Shown piece by piece: positions 32,881-42,053 of a stretch of 64,000 bases of DNA. Source of the stretch: Planococcus sp. A6 (GTDB taxonomy: Bacteria; Bacillota; Bacilli; Bacillales_A; Planococcaceae); the NCBI RefSeq assembly GCF_028823615.1, contig NZ_JAPEHT010000001.1, positions 1 through 64,000 of the forward strand, given 5' to 3'. The notes beneath the pieces are model-generated. The model did no database searches. It saw only the letters and a program-made list of their open reading frames with translations, and had not been told where the DNA came from. Each line of letters starts with the position of its first letter. Position 1 is the first letter of the stretch. The translations under genes and the position numbers were made by a program.

Positions 32881-34920
32881 ATGAATGAGTTTGTTGAGTT
32901 TAGAAATCGTGTTTATGGTAACAACGGCAATTATAGTTACCCTTTTCAATTTTTGGATGAGTACATAAATAACAGCACGGCGCTAAACTCCGATGAATCC
33001 AGAGTGGTCAAGCAAATTCGAGCAATCAAGCAACTGGAGCTGGACAAGCAATTAGGTGAAAAGGAAATAGATGAATTATTGTCGTTTTTGGGAGAGCACC
33101 CAACGACAGACCGATTTATCGTAGATGCGGTTTTACGCTTATTTAATGACGAAAGCAAGCAATTACTAGAAGCAAAGATCAAAGAGCTATTGGTAAACCA
33201 GCAATACGATAGTCAAAAGCTCTATCATGTTTTGGATCTCTGTATTGAATGTGGTATCGACATGTTAAGCAATGAGGATATCTCATTTATGCTTGAGCGC
33301 TACAAACAGGATTGGGAGATCGTTTCTCTGTTGCTGGACTATCTGGACCGTTTTGAGCGGCAGGGATTTAAAGACCTTATATACGAATTATTGGAGCTCG
33401 ATTACCCGGATGGCATAAAAATCCAAGCCCTCAATTTATTAATGAAATTGGGTCCAACGGAAATGGCTGACCAATCCTTCGTGCAGAAGCATATCAGAAA
33501 CGAGAAAAATGAAGTGTTTTTTGATAGTTATGTAGACTTTCTCAAGACAGATTTTAATTTCGACAAACAAGGCGTTTCCGTTTTACAGTCGATGTTTTAT
33601 GGGGATTTTGAAGATAGCGGGAAAGGGAATAATGGAGGCTTAGCCGTATTATTAAAATCTTTGGGTGAAGAGGTATCGAAAGACGATCGCATCGCTCATG
33701 TGTTTACGATCACGATCACGCAAGAATCCAATAAGCCTTTTATCAGCTTCCATGGCGATAAACATGTCTTTATCAGATTGCCCATCTATTTAGATCAGTC
33801 TCGATCAGACAAGTTCATTAAACGAGAGTTATTCATCAAAAGGCAGATTGCCCATTTTTTGAAACGGTCTGACATAAAGCCCGATGTCTTCCATATCCGG
33901 TTTTTAGACAACGCATCTAAAGCGGTTGCCCATCTGAGCAAGGATTTAAACAGCAAACTGGTCTTTACCCTAACGCCAGACCCGCACCGAAACATGTTTG
34001 AGGGATCGGGGCAGTTAAAGGAATTTAATTTTAATGAGCTGATTGAAAAACTGAACAAGATCAAGATAGGTGATGAATTAATCCACACGAGCGATGGCAT
34101 CGTTGGCATCGGGAATGGAGACGTGAAAACAGAACTTGCGGTCTATTTCCCTCAATTTAAGGATGAGGATGTAAACAGAAAAATAAAAATGATCGGTGAA
34201 GGTATACAGACAGGCCAAGCAATTAATGTAAAAGACATCGCTCCCCATTCAACTGCGCTTACAGAATGGAGCGAAACAAACAAAGCTTTCTTTGAAAAAC
34301 CCGTCATCTTAAACGTCGGTAGATTGGCTGTGTTAAAAGGGCAGATGGAGCTGTTAAAAGCGTGGGCAAACTCCAAGCTTTCTGACACCCATAATCTTCT
34401 CATTATCGGCGGAGATTTGGAGCGGCCGAGCGCAGAAGAAAAAATGGTGATTGATTTCTTTGAGGATTTCTTGCAACAGCATCCCGAGTTCAAAGACCGG
34501 TTCATCCATAAAGGGGCCATGTCGAATGTGGATATCAGATCGCTCGAACGGAATATCATTAAAAAAGACTTTGACTACCCCCATATCTACCTATGCTCGA
34601 GTGCAAAAGAGGAGTTTGGTATCGCTATTTTAGAAGCGATGTCAATCGGATTCCTAACTTTGGGGCCGATCAAAGGCGGAGTGAAAAGTTACATGAAGAG
34701 TGGCGAAAATGGATTTTTGATCGACACCAGCAATTGGGAGACGATCGCCAGAGAAACGGAAAAACATCTGTATGATCCCCAAATCGATAAAGAGGCAGTA
34801 AAGAAAATTCAAGTTGCAGGACAAAAAACGATAGATGAAAACTTTTCGATTCAAAACATTTCAAAGGAGTTTGTGTCATTTTATTCGTCTTTAGAAGGAG
34901 AAAATGAAAATGAAATATAA
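32881..34920 (+). CDS. Glycosyltransferase family 4-type protein with helical N-terminal extension
   Basis: A 679-residue protein. Residues 1 to about 215 are an all-helical, repeat-like region rich in Leu and Glu. From about 240 a GT-B fold begins with a sucrose-phosphate-synthase-like GKGNNGGLAVLLKSLG loop. The donor half has LNVGRLAVLKGQ, LLIIGGD and the EEFGIAILEAM motif with the retaining-enzyme glutamates, then GPIKGG. It should transfer a sugar from a nucleotide donor with retention. Neither acceptor nor pathway is evident. The gene overlaps the next glycosyltransferase by 11 nt, so the two are coupled. GGAGG precedes the ATG. Confidence 0.82.
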   Translation: MNEFVEFRNRVYGNNGNYSYPFQFLDEYINNSTALNSDESRVVKQIRAIKQLELDKQLGEKEIDELLSFLGEHPTTDRFIVDAVLRLFNDESKQLLEAKIKELLVNQQYDSQKLYHVLDLCIECGIDMLSNEDISFMLERYKQDWEIVSLLLDYLDRFERQGFKDLIYELLELDYPDGIKIQALNLLMKLGPTEMADQSFVQKHIRNEKNEVFFDSYVDFLKTDFNFDKQGVSVLQSMFYGDFEDSGKGNNGGLAVLLKSLGEEVSKDDRIAHVFTITITQESNKPFISFHGDKHVFIRLPIYLDQSRSDKFIKRELFIKRQIAHFLKRSDIKPDVFHIRFLDNASKAVAHLSKDLNSKLVFTLTPDPHRNMFEGSGQLKEFNFNELIEKLNKIKIGDELIHTSDGIVGIGNGDVKTELAVYFPQFKDEDVNRKIKMIGEGIQTGQAINVKDIAPHSTALTEWSETNKAFFEKPVILNVGRLAVLKGQMELLKAWANSKLSDTHNLLIIGGDLERPSAEEKMVIDFFEDFLQQHPEFKDRFIHKGAMSNVDIRSLERNIIKKDFDYPHIYLCSSAKEEFGIAILEAMSIGFLTLGPIKGGVKSYMKSGENGFLIDTSNWETIARETEKHLYDPQIDKEAVKKIQVAGQKTIDENFSIQNISKEFVSFYSSLEGENENEI

Positions 34921-36211
34921 GAAAATATTCTTTATCAGCCCGCCTTTTTATTCGCATTTTAACCCCTTGCTCGTGTTGGCCAAAAGCTTTCAAGACCATG
35001 GGGCAGACGTGACATTTGGCTGCAGCATCGAATTTAAGGAAAAAATCTTGAAGGAGAATTTGAATTTTTATGAAATAGATATAAATTCGAATAAAAATAT
35101 TGGGAAAGGTGAACACGCGATACAACCGGATGCGGAGAGAATGAGGTTAGAAGAATTTTTTGAGTCGACCAAAAAAGGGGCAGTGGAAACACTGATCACA
35201 CAGTCCCGCCATCGAAAAGCGGATATGCTGTATAATCCGCAAGAGCTGATCGACAATATAAAGGCCATCGATGATTCCATGGATGTTGACCTGTATGTGG
35301 TGGATATCCTGTCGTACTCGGTTACGCTGAGCTTGTATTTCCTGGGACTGCCTTTTGTGACTTTCTGTCCGCCTCATCCCAATACCATTCCAAGAGACGG
35401 ACGGTATTTTAACGTACCCAAAAGCTGGCCTGAGGCGATAACGGTCGAAGAAGAAGACTTGAAGATGTTAAAGCAGGTATCCACCCAAACACAACAAGAG
35501 TTTACGGAAGTTTTCAACACGATTATCACTGAAAATAAATCGATTAAAAAAATCAGCAATGCGTTTAGCTTAGTTTCTGAAATTGCGGTCATCTACAATT
35601 ATTTTGATTTCAACAATATTGAAAAACATGATGAAAACCCAAAAGAGCTGTTTATAGGAAATTCATTTGAAGCGGTTGCCTTAGATGAAGAATGGATGGA
35701 AAAAATAGAGACAAACGAACAGAAAATCATGATCAGTTTGGGGACGTTTTTATCGAATCGAAAAGATGTACTGGAAAAACTCATCTTGTCGGCCAGAGAA
35801 AGCCATCCGGATGCGCTGTTGATCGTTTCGGCAGGAAGCCATGCGGAGGAACTTAAAAAATACAGTTCGCCCAACACAATCATCGAAGGTTTTATCCCTC
35901 AAGTCGCGCTGATGCAGTATGTTGACACCGTTATCTTTCACGGGGGATGCAATACCTTGACAGAAGCGATGTACCACGGGAAAAAGATGGTCATCCTGCC
36001 ATTTTCCAGCGATCAGTTCAATATCGCGTATGATATTGAAAAGAATAATTTAGGAAGAGTGCTGGACCCGAATAATTTCAGCCAAGTGGAATTGGCGAAG
36101 GCATTGGCTGAGCTAGAAGAGAGTTCTAAAGACAATTTACGGTATTGGCGAAACTTCTCAAGAGAACGAGGCGCAGATTATGCAGTGAAGAAAATATTGG
36201 AGATTGAATGA
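34910..36211 (+). CDS. GT1-family (UGT/MGT-like) glycosyltransferase
   Basis: A 433-residue inverting GT-B enzyme. The N-terminus KKIFFISPPFYSHFNP contains the acceptor-side His. The donor side shows ISLGTF and the UGT-type signature FHGGCNTLTEAM, followed by PFSSDQFNIA. Relatives decorate lipids, macrolides or sterols from UDP-sugars. I place the start at the ATG at 34910 since AAGGAG then lies 9 nt upstream; the ATG at 34904 would be only 3 nt away. It is coupled to the preceding GT4-like gene, so the two probably act on one glycolipid or secondary metabolite (inference). Confidence 0.85.
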   Translation: MKYKKIFFISPPFYSHFNPLLVLAKSFQDHGADVTFGCSIEFKEKILKENLNFYEIDINSNKNIGKGEHAIQPDAERMRLEEFFESTKKGAVETLITQSRHRKADMLYNPQELIDNIKAIDDSMDVDLYVVDILSYSVTLSLYFLGLPFVTFCPPHPNTIPRDGRYFNVPKSWPEAITVEEEDLKMLKQVSTQTQQEFTEVFNTIITENKSIKKISNAFSLVSEIAVIYNYFDFNNIEKHDENPKELFIGNSFEAVALDEEWMEKIETNEQKIMISLGTFLSNRKDVLEKLILSARESHPDALLIVSAGSHAEELKKYSSPNTIIEGFIPQVALMQYVDTVIFHGGCNTLTEAMYHGKKMVILPFSSDQFNIAYDIEKNNLGRVLDPNNFSQVELAKALAELEESSKDNLRYWRNFSRERGADYAVKKILEIE

Positions 36212-36249
36212 CATACAAATATATTGACTGACTTATAATCTTTCATTGT

Positions 36250-36341
36250 CGATATTCCGCAAAACAGCTGCGCTTTCAGCGGGCCCGCGCCCAAGCCTCC
36301 TCGGTCTCAGCGCTTCGTCCGCGGAAAGCGTCCGCATGGAG
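36250..36341 (-). repeat. Dispersed intergenic repeat, copy 3 (diverged)
   Basis: Shares the ATTCCGCAAAA opening and GCGCCCAAGCCTCCTC core with 1281-1397, but the second half has diverged (GCGGAAAGCGTCCGC). It fills most of the gap between the glycosyltransferase and permease genes. Confidence 0.65.
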
Positions 36342-36414
36342 TGCAGAGTCCTGTATACCGAAGATGACACGATGGATTGAATAATAGCTAAATAAAAGTG
36401 AAAAGAGGCGTTTT

Positions 36415-37755
36415 ATGAAGGAAATAGTTGGAGCTGACACGAAGGCTAGGAATACCAATAAATACGATGTAGATGGCGTACCGCCGTTAAAAGAAGCCAT
36501 CCCGTTAGGACTGCAGCATATTTTCGCGATGTTTTTAGGAAATGTGGCCGTTCCGATCATCATCGCGGGGGCGGTCGGCATCACAGGAGCTGATTTAACG
36601 ATCTTGATTCAAAGTGCCATGGTCATGGCTGGAATTGCGACGATTATCCAATGTTACCCAATATGGCTAGTCGGGGCACGGCTCCCGGTCGTGATGGGGA
36701 CGAGCTTTGGGTTTCTGCCGACCAATCTTGTTATCGCCAGTTCCTACGGCATAGGCGGATTATTGGGTGCCAGCCTGATTGGCGGATTATTTGGAGGAGC
36801 TTTAGGGTTTTTCATTAGGAAAGTACGGAGATTCTTTCCGAAGATCGTCACCGGTACGGTCGTTTTGACGATCGGTTTATCCCTGTTGCCTACAGGGATT
36901 GTCTCGATGGCTGGCGGCAGTGGTTCTGAAAATTTCGGGTCAGCTAAAAACTGGTTGGTGGCTTTATTGGTATTGGCCATTGTGCTCTTCCTGAATAGAT
37001 ATGCGAAGGGAATGGCGAAAACATCCTCCATTTTAATCGGCATTATTATTGGATACATAGTGGCTCTGCCACTGGGGATGGTCGAATTTACTGCCATGAG
37101 AGAAGCCAGTTGGTTTTCCCTTCCACAACCGTTTTATTTTCCGATGGAATTTTACTGGGGCGCAATCCTCCCTATGATGATCATGTTTATCGTGACATCG
37201 GTTGAGACCGTAGGGGATGTTACCGCCATGACTAACGGGGGAGCCGACAGAGAACCTACAGAAAAAGAGCTTTCCGGCTCCGTAATCGCGAATGGTTTCA
37301 CGTCCTCTTTGGGAGCGATCTTTAACTCGCTGCCGAATACATCATTTAGCCAAAACGTAGGGATGATTGCATTTACCAAAGTAATGAGTCGATATGTCGT
37401 AGCTGTCGGCGCCGGGTTTTTAATCCTGGCCGGGCTGATTCCTAAGATGGGCGCACTGATTTCCACCATGCCGCCGGCCGTCATTGGCGGGGCCACGGTC
37501 ACTATCTTTTCCCAGATTACCTTAACCGGCATCTCCATATTGACTTCAGAGCCATTAAATGAAAGAGCCAAGATCATCATCGGATTGTCTTTAGTATTTG
37601 GGCTCGGCTTAAGCCAAGTACCTGATGCGATGAATGGGTTTCCGGAAGTCATCAAGTTATTGTTCGGCGGATCGGGCATCACGATTGCCTGCTTTATGGC
37701 AATCGCATTGAACCTGATCATTCCGGAGGAGTCAACGAAAGAAGAAAACGCATAA
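36415..37755 (+). CDS. NCS2-family nucleobase permease (uracil/xanthine type)
   Basis: A 446-residue membrane protein with about 12-14 helices. It has the NCS2 hallmarks: GLQHIFAMFLGN in helix 1, an SVETVGD segment and the downstream NSLPNTSFSQNVGMIAFTKVMSR motif, which is characteristic of xanthine/urate-type members. It imports a purine or related base by cation symport. No purine riboswitch is visible in its leader, which instead contains the repeat copy 3. It is monocistronic, with two stacked hairpins after it. Confidence 0.9.
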   Translation: MKEIVGADTKARNTNKYDVDGVPPLKEAIPLGLQHIFAMFLGNVAVPIIIAGAVGITGADLTILIQSAMVMAGIATIIQCYPIWLVGARLPVVMGTSFGFLPTNLVIASSYGIGGLLGASLIGGLFGGALGFFIRKVRRFFPKIVTGTVVLTIGLSLLPTGIVSMAGGSGSENFGSAKNWLVALLVLAIVLFLNRYAKGMAKTSSILIGIIIGYIVALPLGMVEFTAMREASWFSLPQPFYFPMEFYWGAILPMMIMFIVTSVETVGDVTAMTNGGADREPTEKELSGSVIANGFTSSLGAIFNSLPNTSFSQNVGMIAFTKVMSRYVVAVGAGFLILAGLIPKMGALISTMPPAVIGGATVTIFSQITLTGISILTSEPLNERAKIIIGLSLVFGLGLSQVPDAMNGFPEVIKLLFGGSGITIACFMAIALNLIIPEESTKEENA

Positions 37756-37765
37756 ACGAAATCAA

Positions 37766-37830
37766 GCCCTTGGCAACAAGGGCACAAAAAAAGGCCGTAT
37801 TTGGCAAGCTCAACGCTTGTTGGATACGGC
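37766..37830 (+). terminator. Double-hairpin terminator after the permease gene
   Basis: First hairpin GCCCTTG-GCAA-CAAGGGC (37766-37783) followed by an A-run. A second stem GCCGTAT (37794-37800)/ATACGGC (37824-37830), with an inner CAAGC/GCTTG, ends in TTAAGTATTTTA. Confidence 0.65.
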
Positions 37831-37897
37831 TTAAGTATTTTATTAATCGATAGTTCTTTAGTAAACTATGAACGACCAAAGAAATGGGGTGTAGTTA

Positions 37898-39124
37898 ATG
37901 GAATATATGTATCTCTTGATTGCGGCCATTGCAGTGATATTGGTGGGCGTCTTCGTTTACTTGAAAAAGAATAAAGACGCGCCTGTTCAAATAGAAGAAA
38001 CACCAAATGAAAGTGTGGAAGAAGAAATCGAAGTGGAGGAACCTGAGCCAAAAGACGACGACAGCCATTTGAACCCGGTCGTGACGGAACTGGAAGACGC
38101 GGAACTCGTCAAGAGCGGCTATAAGCGGATCGAGATTCCAGCGAACATGATTCCGGTGATTGCTGAGACGCTGAAAGACGGAGCGATGATTTTCCACCAA
38201 AGCCGGACGTTTCGCATCGAGTTCAGCCCGGAAGTGGTGAAGGGCTTGAAGGATAAGAGCATGACGCTGATTGAGCGGGTCAACGGCAAGGGCTATATGC
38301 CGGCCGTGAAAAAAGACGGCGTGAAAGGGATATACGAGCAGGCGGTGTTGGTGAAACGGGTGAACCCTGGGCTCCTGGCCCATGCGAGCATGAACTTGTT
38401 GACGACGGTGGTCGGCCAGCAGCAATTAATGGAAATCCAAAGTTCCTTGAAGAGCATGGAAAAGAAACTCGAGACGCTCATTCAACACCGGGAACACGAT
38501 TTCGCCGGGAAGATCGACGCGCGCTTTGGCTATTTCAAGGAAGTCATCGAACGCTTCCGGCGAAACGGCATCACACTCGGCGGCGTGGAAGACGCGGAAA
38601 TCGAAGGCTTTTACACCGCGACGCTGCAGGATTTGAAAGTGCTGACGAAAGACTTGAAAGCAATCGTCGCGAGCGTCGAGAACTTGAAAGAGCACGAAAC
38701 GCTGCGCAAATGGGGAGAAGCCCCGGTGAAAAAAGAGTACGAGCAACTCATCGGGCGCTTCAACGCCAAACAGGAATTATTGCTGCTCAATGTACAATTT
38801 ATCCAGGAATGCTACGAGCCATATCTGCGGACCATTCGGAATTACGAAGAAGCCGATGCGAAATCGCAGACTTTGGCGGAGATCGTGGCGGAGAATCATG
38901 CATTGATACAAAGCATCGAAGAGAAAGTGAAAAGCATCGAAGAAAATTATCAAGTGAAGATCAACTTCGGCCTGAAAGCATTGAAGTATCGTAATATGGA
39001 GAGCTTGAAAGAACTGGCGCCTGTGAAGATCAATGAGCACCGGGCTAAAGAGCAGCAGGTTCCTTCTGAAGTGTTGGTTGAAGTGACGGAAGACGATCAG
39101 GCTTATGCGTATGTGCCGCGTTAA
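37898..39124 (+). CDS. Membrane-anchored coiled-coil protein of unknown function
   Basis: A 408-residue protein with one N-terminal transmembrane helix (about 4-22), a KKNK stop-transfer, an acidic linker (about 30-65), then a long helical body with heptad-like Leu/Ile spacing, especially 180-205 and 265-370. The helix-linker layout puts the body in the cytoplasm. No family recognised. GGGGTG precedes the ATG. It is expressed alone, with a terminator at 39175. It could be a structural or scaffold protein, but nothing specific supports a role. Confidence 0.6.
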   Translation: MEYMYLLIAAIAVILVGVFVYLKKNKDAPVQIEETPNESVEEEIEVEEPEPKDDDSHLNPVVTELEDAELVKSGYKRIEIPANMIPVIAETLKDGAMIFHQSRTFRIEFSPEVVKGLKDKSMTLIERVNGKGYMPAVKKDGVKGIYEQAVLVKRVNPGLLAHASMNLLTTVVGQQQLMEIQSSLKSMEKKLETLIQHREHDFAGKIDARFGYFKEVIERFRRNGITLGGVEDAEIEGFYTATLQDLKVLTKDLKAIVASVENLKEHETLRKWGEAPVKKEYEQLIGRFNAKQELLLLNVQFIQECYEPYLRTIRNYEEADAKSQTLAEIVAENHALIQSIEEKVKSIEENYQVKINFGLKALKYRNMESLKELAPVKINEHRAKEQQVPSEVLVEVTEDDQAYAYVPR

Positions 39125-39174
39125 AGAGGAGAAGTTTGTTTTAGAATTGAGTTCCTTTTGAAATTAACGATAAG

Positions 39175-39208
39175 AGCTGCCCATCTGAAAAGGTGAGCAG
39201 CCTTTTTT
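39175..39208 (+). terminator. Intrinsic terminator
   Basis: GCTGC (39176-39180) pairs with GCAGC (39197-39201), with an imperfect inner stem, followed by a T-run. Ends the coiled-coil protein gene. Confidence 0.6.
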
Positions 39209-39256
39209 ATAGCAGAAAAGCCATCATTCCATTTTCAGAATAATACGTAATCGAAG

Positions 39257-39302
39257 TTGATTTTGAAAACGCCATCAACTATACTTTTACTAAACCGGTT
39301 TA
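39257..39302 (+). promoter_or_regulatory. Promoter and LacI-type operator of the kdg operon
   Basis: TTGATT (39257-39262), 17-bp spacer, TATACT (39280-39285). The 12-bp palindrome TAAACCGGTTTA at 39291-39302 covers the expected start site. Its central CG step is typical of LacI-family operators, and a KdgR-like LacI repressor is encoded at the end of the same operon, so autoregulation is likely. Confidence 0.7.
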
Positions 39303-39339
39303 TTAAACGATGAAATATAGGTTGGGAGAGGTACTGATT

Positions 39340-40296
39340 ATGGCAGAAACGCATAAGATTTTAACATTGGGAGATGCATTGATTACATTTAACCCATCGG
39401 AAACAGGGCCGCTTCGCTATGTGCCAGCATTTACGCGAAAAGTCGGCGGTGCAGAGTTGAATTTTGCAATCGGCAGCGCACGTCTGGGCATGGGGACAAA
39501 GTGGGTCAGCCGTCTCGGCGGGGATGAATTTGGCCGTGTCATCTATAACTTTGCTCGAGGAGAAGGCATCGATATGTCCGATGTGCAATTTGTCGAAGGT
39601 TATCCGACCTCTTTGAATTTTAAGGAAATCCGTGAAGACGGTTCAGGAAAAACCTTCTATTACCGCTATCAATCGCCAATACTGACGATGGAAGCGGAAG
39701 ATATCACGAAAGAGATGTTCGAAGGTGTGGATCTTGTGCATTTGACGGGCGTGTTCTTGGCAATCGACCCGAAAAACTTGGCGATCGTTAAACAAGTATT
39801 AAAAATTGCGGGTGAGCAAAATATCCGTGTGTCGTTCGATCCGAACATCCGTTTGAAGTTATGGACCTTAGAGGAGGCGCAAGCAGCGTATCAGCAAATC
39901 CTGCCTTCAGTCGATATCTTATTGACAGGTTTGGATGAGATTGAAATGTTGAATGGTACGGCAACAGATCAAGCATTGGAAGGCTTCGCACAACAATACG
40001 CTATTAGCCAACTGGTCATCAAAGACGGCGGAAACGGCTCTAGAGTCTATCAAGAAGGTACGTGGCATATGAAAGAGGCGTTCAATGTGAACGTAGTGGA
40101 CACAGTAGGGGCTGGGGACGGCTTTGATGCGGGTTATATTTACGCAGTGCTTAACGGATATGTCCCGGAAGATGCGCTCGAGTTTGCCAATGGCGTCGGC
40201 GCTTTAGTGACGACAGTGTCTGGAGATAACGAGGGGCTGCCGTATTTGCAGGAAGTGCTGGCGTTGGTACGTAAAGAAAAATTAGTCGAACGTTAA
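39340..40296 (+). CDS. kdgK: 2-keto-3-deoxygluconate kinase
   Basis: A 318-residue PfkB-family sugar kinase. The N-terminal GDALITFNPS, the central FDPNIRLKLW and the C-terminal DTVGAGDGFDAGY, with the catalytic Asp in GAGD, identify the family. Location directly before kdgA and uxuA points to 2-keto-3-deoxygluconate as substrate, giving KDPG. The ATG at 39340 is chosen because GGGAGAGG lies just upstream; the frame is open from 39310. First gene of the kdgK-kdgA-uxuA-kdgR operon. Confidence 0.9.
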   Translation: MAETHKILTLGDALITFNPSETGPLRYVPAFTRKVGGAELNFAIGSARLGMGTKWVSRLGGDEFGRVIYNFARGEGIDMSDVQFVEGYPTSLNFKEIREDGSGKTFYYRYQSPILTMEAEDITKEMFEGVDLVHLTGVFLAIDPKNLAIVKQVLKIAGEQNIRVSFDPNIRLKLWTLEEAQAAYQQILPSVDILLTGLDEIEMLNGTATDQALEGFAQQYAISQLVIKDGGNGSRVYQEGTWHMKEAFNVNVVDTVGAGDGFDAGYIYAVLNGYVPEDALEFANGVGALVTTVSGDNEGLPYLQEVLALVRKEKLVER

Positions 40297-40311
40297 AGGG
40301 GAGAAACTATC

Positions 40312-40932
40312 ATGTTAAAACATGAAATTTTAGCAAGCATTACCGATACGAAAGTGGTTGCGGTCATCCGTGGCAACAGTGCGGAAGAAGCGATCGAACT
40401 CTCAAAAGCCGCGGTGGAAGGCGGCATCCGTGCCATCGAATTAACTTATACAACGCCGCAAGTACAAAAAGCATTTGACGCCTTGCACGGAACAGACGTC
40501 TTGCTCGGCGCGGGATCCGTTTTGGATGCAGAGACTGCCCGCCATGCCATTCTGTCTGGAGCGAAATTTATCGTTAGTCCACATTTCGACGAAACCATTG
40601 CGCCAGTCTGTAACCGTTATGGGATTCCTTATTTGCCAGGCTGCATGACAATCCGCGAGATGGTCAAAGCTTTGGAAGCAGGATGCGAGGTCATCAAACT
40701 TTTCCCTGCAAATAACTTCACGCCTTCATTTATTAAATCCGTCAACGGACCGCTGCCGCACGTGCGCATCATGCCGACAGGCGGCATCAACTTGGATAAT
40801 ATTCAGGACTGGTTAGCCGCAGGAGCCGTCGCAGCCGGCATCGGTAGTGATTTGAACAAAGCATATGCGGCGGGCGGGTATTCTGCTGCCGTGGAATTGA
40901 GCCGAAAATACGCAGGAAAAATCGAACAATAA
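40312..40932 (+). CDS. kdgA: KDPG/KHG aldolase
   Basis: A 206-residue class I aldolase. AVIRG near the N-terminus, the GAGSVLD loop, the Schiff-base lysine in FIVSPHFD/IKLFPAN context (Lys in the VIKLFPA strand) and PTGGI are the typical markers. It splits 2-keto-3-deoxy-6-phosphogluconate into pyruvate and glyceraldehyde-3-phosphate. AAGGGGAG precedes the ATG, 15 bp after kdgK. It catalyses the last step of the hexuronate pathway encoded here. Confidence 0.92.
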   Translation: MLKHEILASITDTKVVAVIRGNSAEEAIELSKAAVEGGIRAIELTYTTPQVQKAFDALHGTDVLLGAGSVLDAETARHAILSGAKFIVSPHFDETIAPVCNRYGIPYLPGCMTIREMVKALEAGCEVIKLFPANNFTPSFIKSVNGPLPHVRIMPTGGINLDNIQDWLAAGAVAAGIGSDLNKAYAAGGYSAAVELSRKYAGKIEQ

Positions 40933-40945
40933 AGGAGCAAAATTC

Positions 40946-42028
40946 ATGAATATGACATTTCGCTGGTATGGCCAAGGCAATGATACGGTCACACTTGAAC
41001 ACATCAAACAAATCCCAGGCGTCAAAGGCATCGTTTGGGCACTTCACGATATACCGGCTGGAGAAGTCTGGTCAAAAGAAGACATTGCGAAAGAAGTTGC
41101 ATATATTGAGTCACACGGATTCCATGCGGATGTTGTGGAAAGCGTTAACGTCCATGAATCTATTAAGCTTGGCAATAGCGAAAGCTCGCAGTACATTGAA
41201 AACTATAAAGAGTCGATCCGCAATCTAGCGGAAGCGGGCGTTAAAGTGATCTGCTATAACTTCATGCCGATTTTCGACTGGACGCGAACGGAAATGTTCC
41301 ATCCTCTGGAAGACGGCTCGACGGCGTTGTTCTTTGAGAATGCTAAAGTAAAAGATGCGGATCCAAAAGAATTGATCCGCACCGTCAGTGAAGCATCGGA
41401 TTTGACTTTACCTGGTTGGGAACCCGAGAAACTGGATCGCATCACCGAATTGTTCGATGCCTATAAAGAAATCGACGAGGCGAAGCTATGGGCAAATTTA
41501 GAAGTTTTTCTGAAAGAGATCTTGCCGGTTGCTGAACAAGCAGGCATCAAAATGGCTATCCATCCGGACGATCCACCGTTCTCTATCTTTGGCTTGCCAC
41601 GCATCATTACGGGTGCAGCAAGCTACGAAAAACTCATCGAAATTTCCGATTCGCCATCGAATGCATTTACGATGTGTACCGGTTCAATGGGCGCTAGCAA
41701 ATCGAATGATATGGTAGCGATCGCGAAGAAATATGCCCACCGTTCGCCGTTTGCGCATATCCGCAACGTGAAAATTTACGATAATGGTGACTTTACCGAA
41801 ACCTCTCATTACACGCAAGATGGCTCGATCGATATCAAAGGGGTTGTGAAGGAATTGCATGAGCAAAACTTCACGGGCTATGTGCGCCCTGATCACGGTC
41901 GCCATATTTTTGGTGAAGTGTGCCGTCCGGGCTATGGTTTATATGACCGTGCACTGGGCATTATGTATTTACTCGGCTTATGGGATGCGTACGAGACAAA
42001 ACGCATTACCTTGGCTGAACAACGCTAA
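40946..42028 (+). CDS. uxuA: Mannonate dehydratase
   Basis: A 360-residue TIM-barrel enzyme, full family length. It starts MTFRWYGQGNDTV and contains IPGVKGIVWALHD. It has the metal-site region with HPDDPP, a TMCTGSMGAS stretch and the C-terminal RPDHGRHIFGE, all diagnostic of UxuA. It dehydrates D-mannonate to 2-keto-3-deoxygluconate using a divalent metal. It follows kdgA by 13 bp with AAAGGAG before its ATG. Confidence 0.95.
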   Translation: MNMTFRWYGQGNDTVTLEHIKQIPGVKGIVWALHDIPAGEVWSKEDIAKEVAYIESHGFHADVVESVNVHESIKLGNSESSQYIENYKESIRNLAEAGVKVICYNFMPIFDWTRTEMFHPLEDGSTALFFENAKVKDADPKELIRTVSEASDLTLPGWEPEKLDRITELFDAYKEIDEAKLWANLEVFLKEILPVAEQAGIKMAIHPDDPPFSIFGLPRIITGAASYEKLIEISDSPSNAFTMCTGSMGASKSNDMVAIAKKYAHRSPFAHIRNVKIYDNGDFTETSHYTQDGSIDIKGVVKELHEQNFTGYVRPDHGRHIFGEVCRPGYGLYDRALGIMYLLGLWDAYETKRITLAEQR

Positions 42029-42053
42029 TCTGTTTTATCCGGGAGTTTGAGTG

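Noticed and set aside
36342-36414. Purine riboswitch before the NCS2 permease
   Set aside because: The short leader lacks the conserved three-way junction bases; most of the upstream gap is the dispersed repeat.
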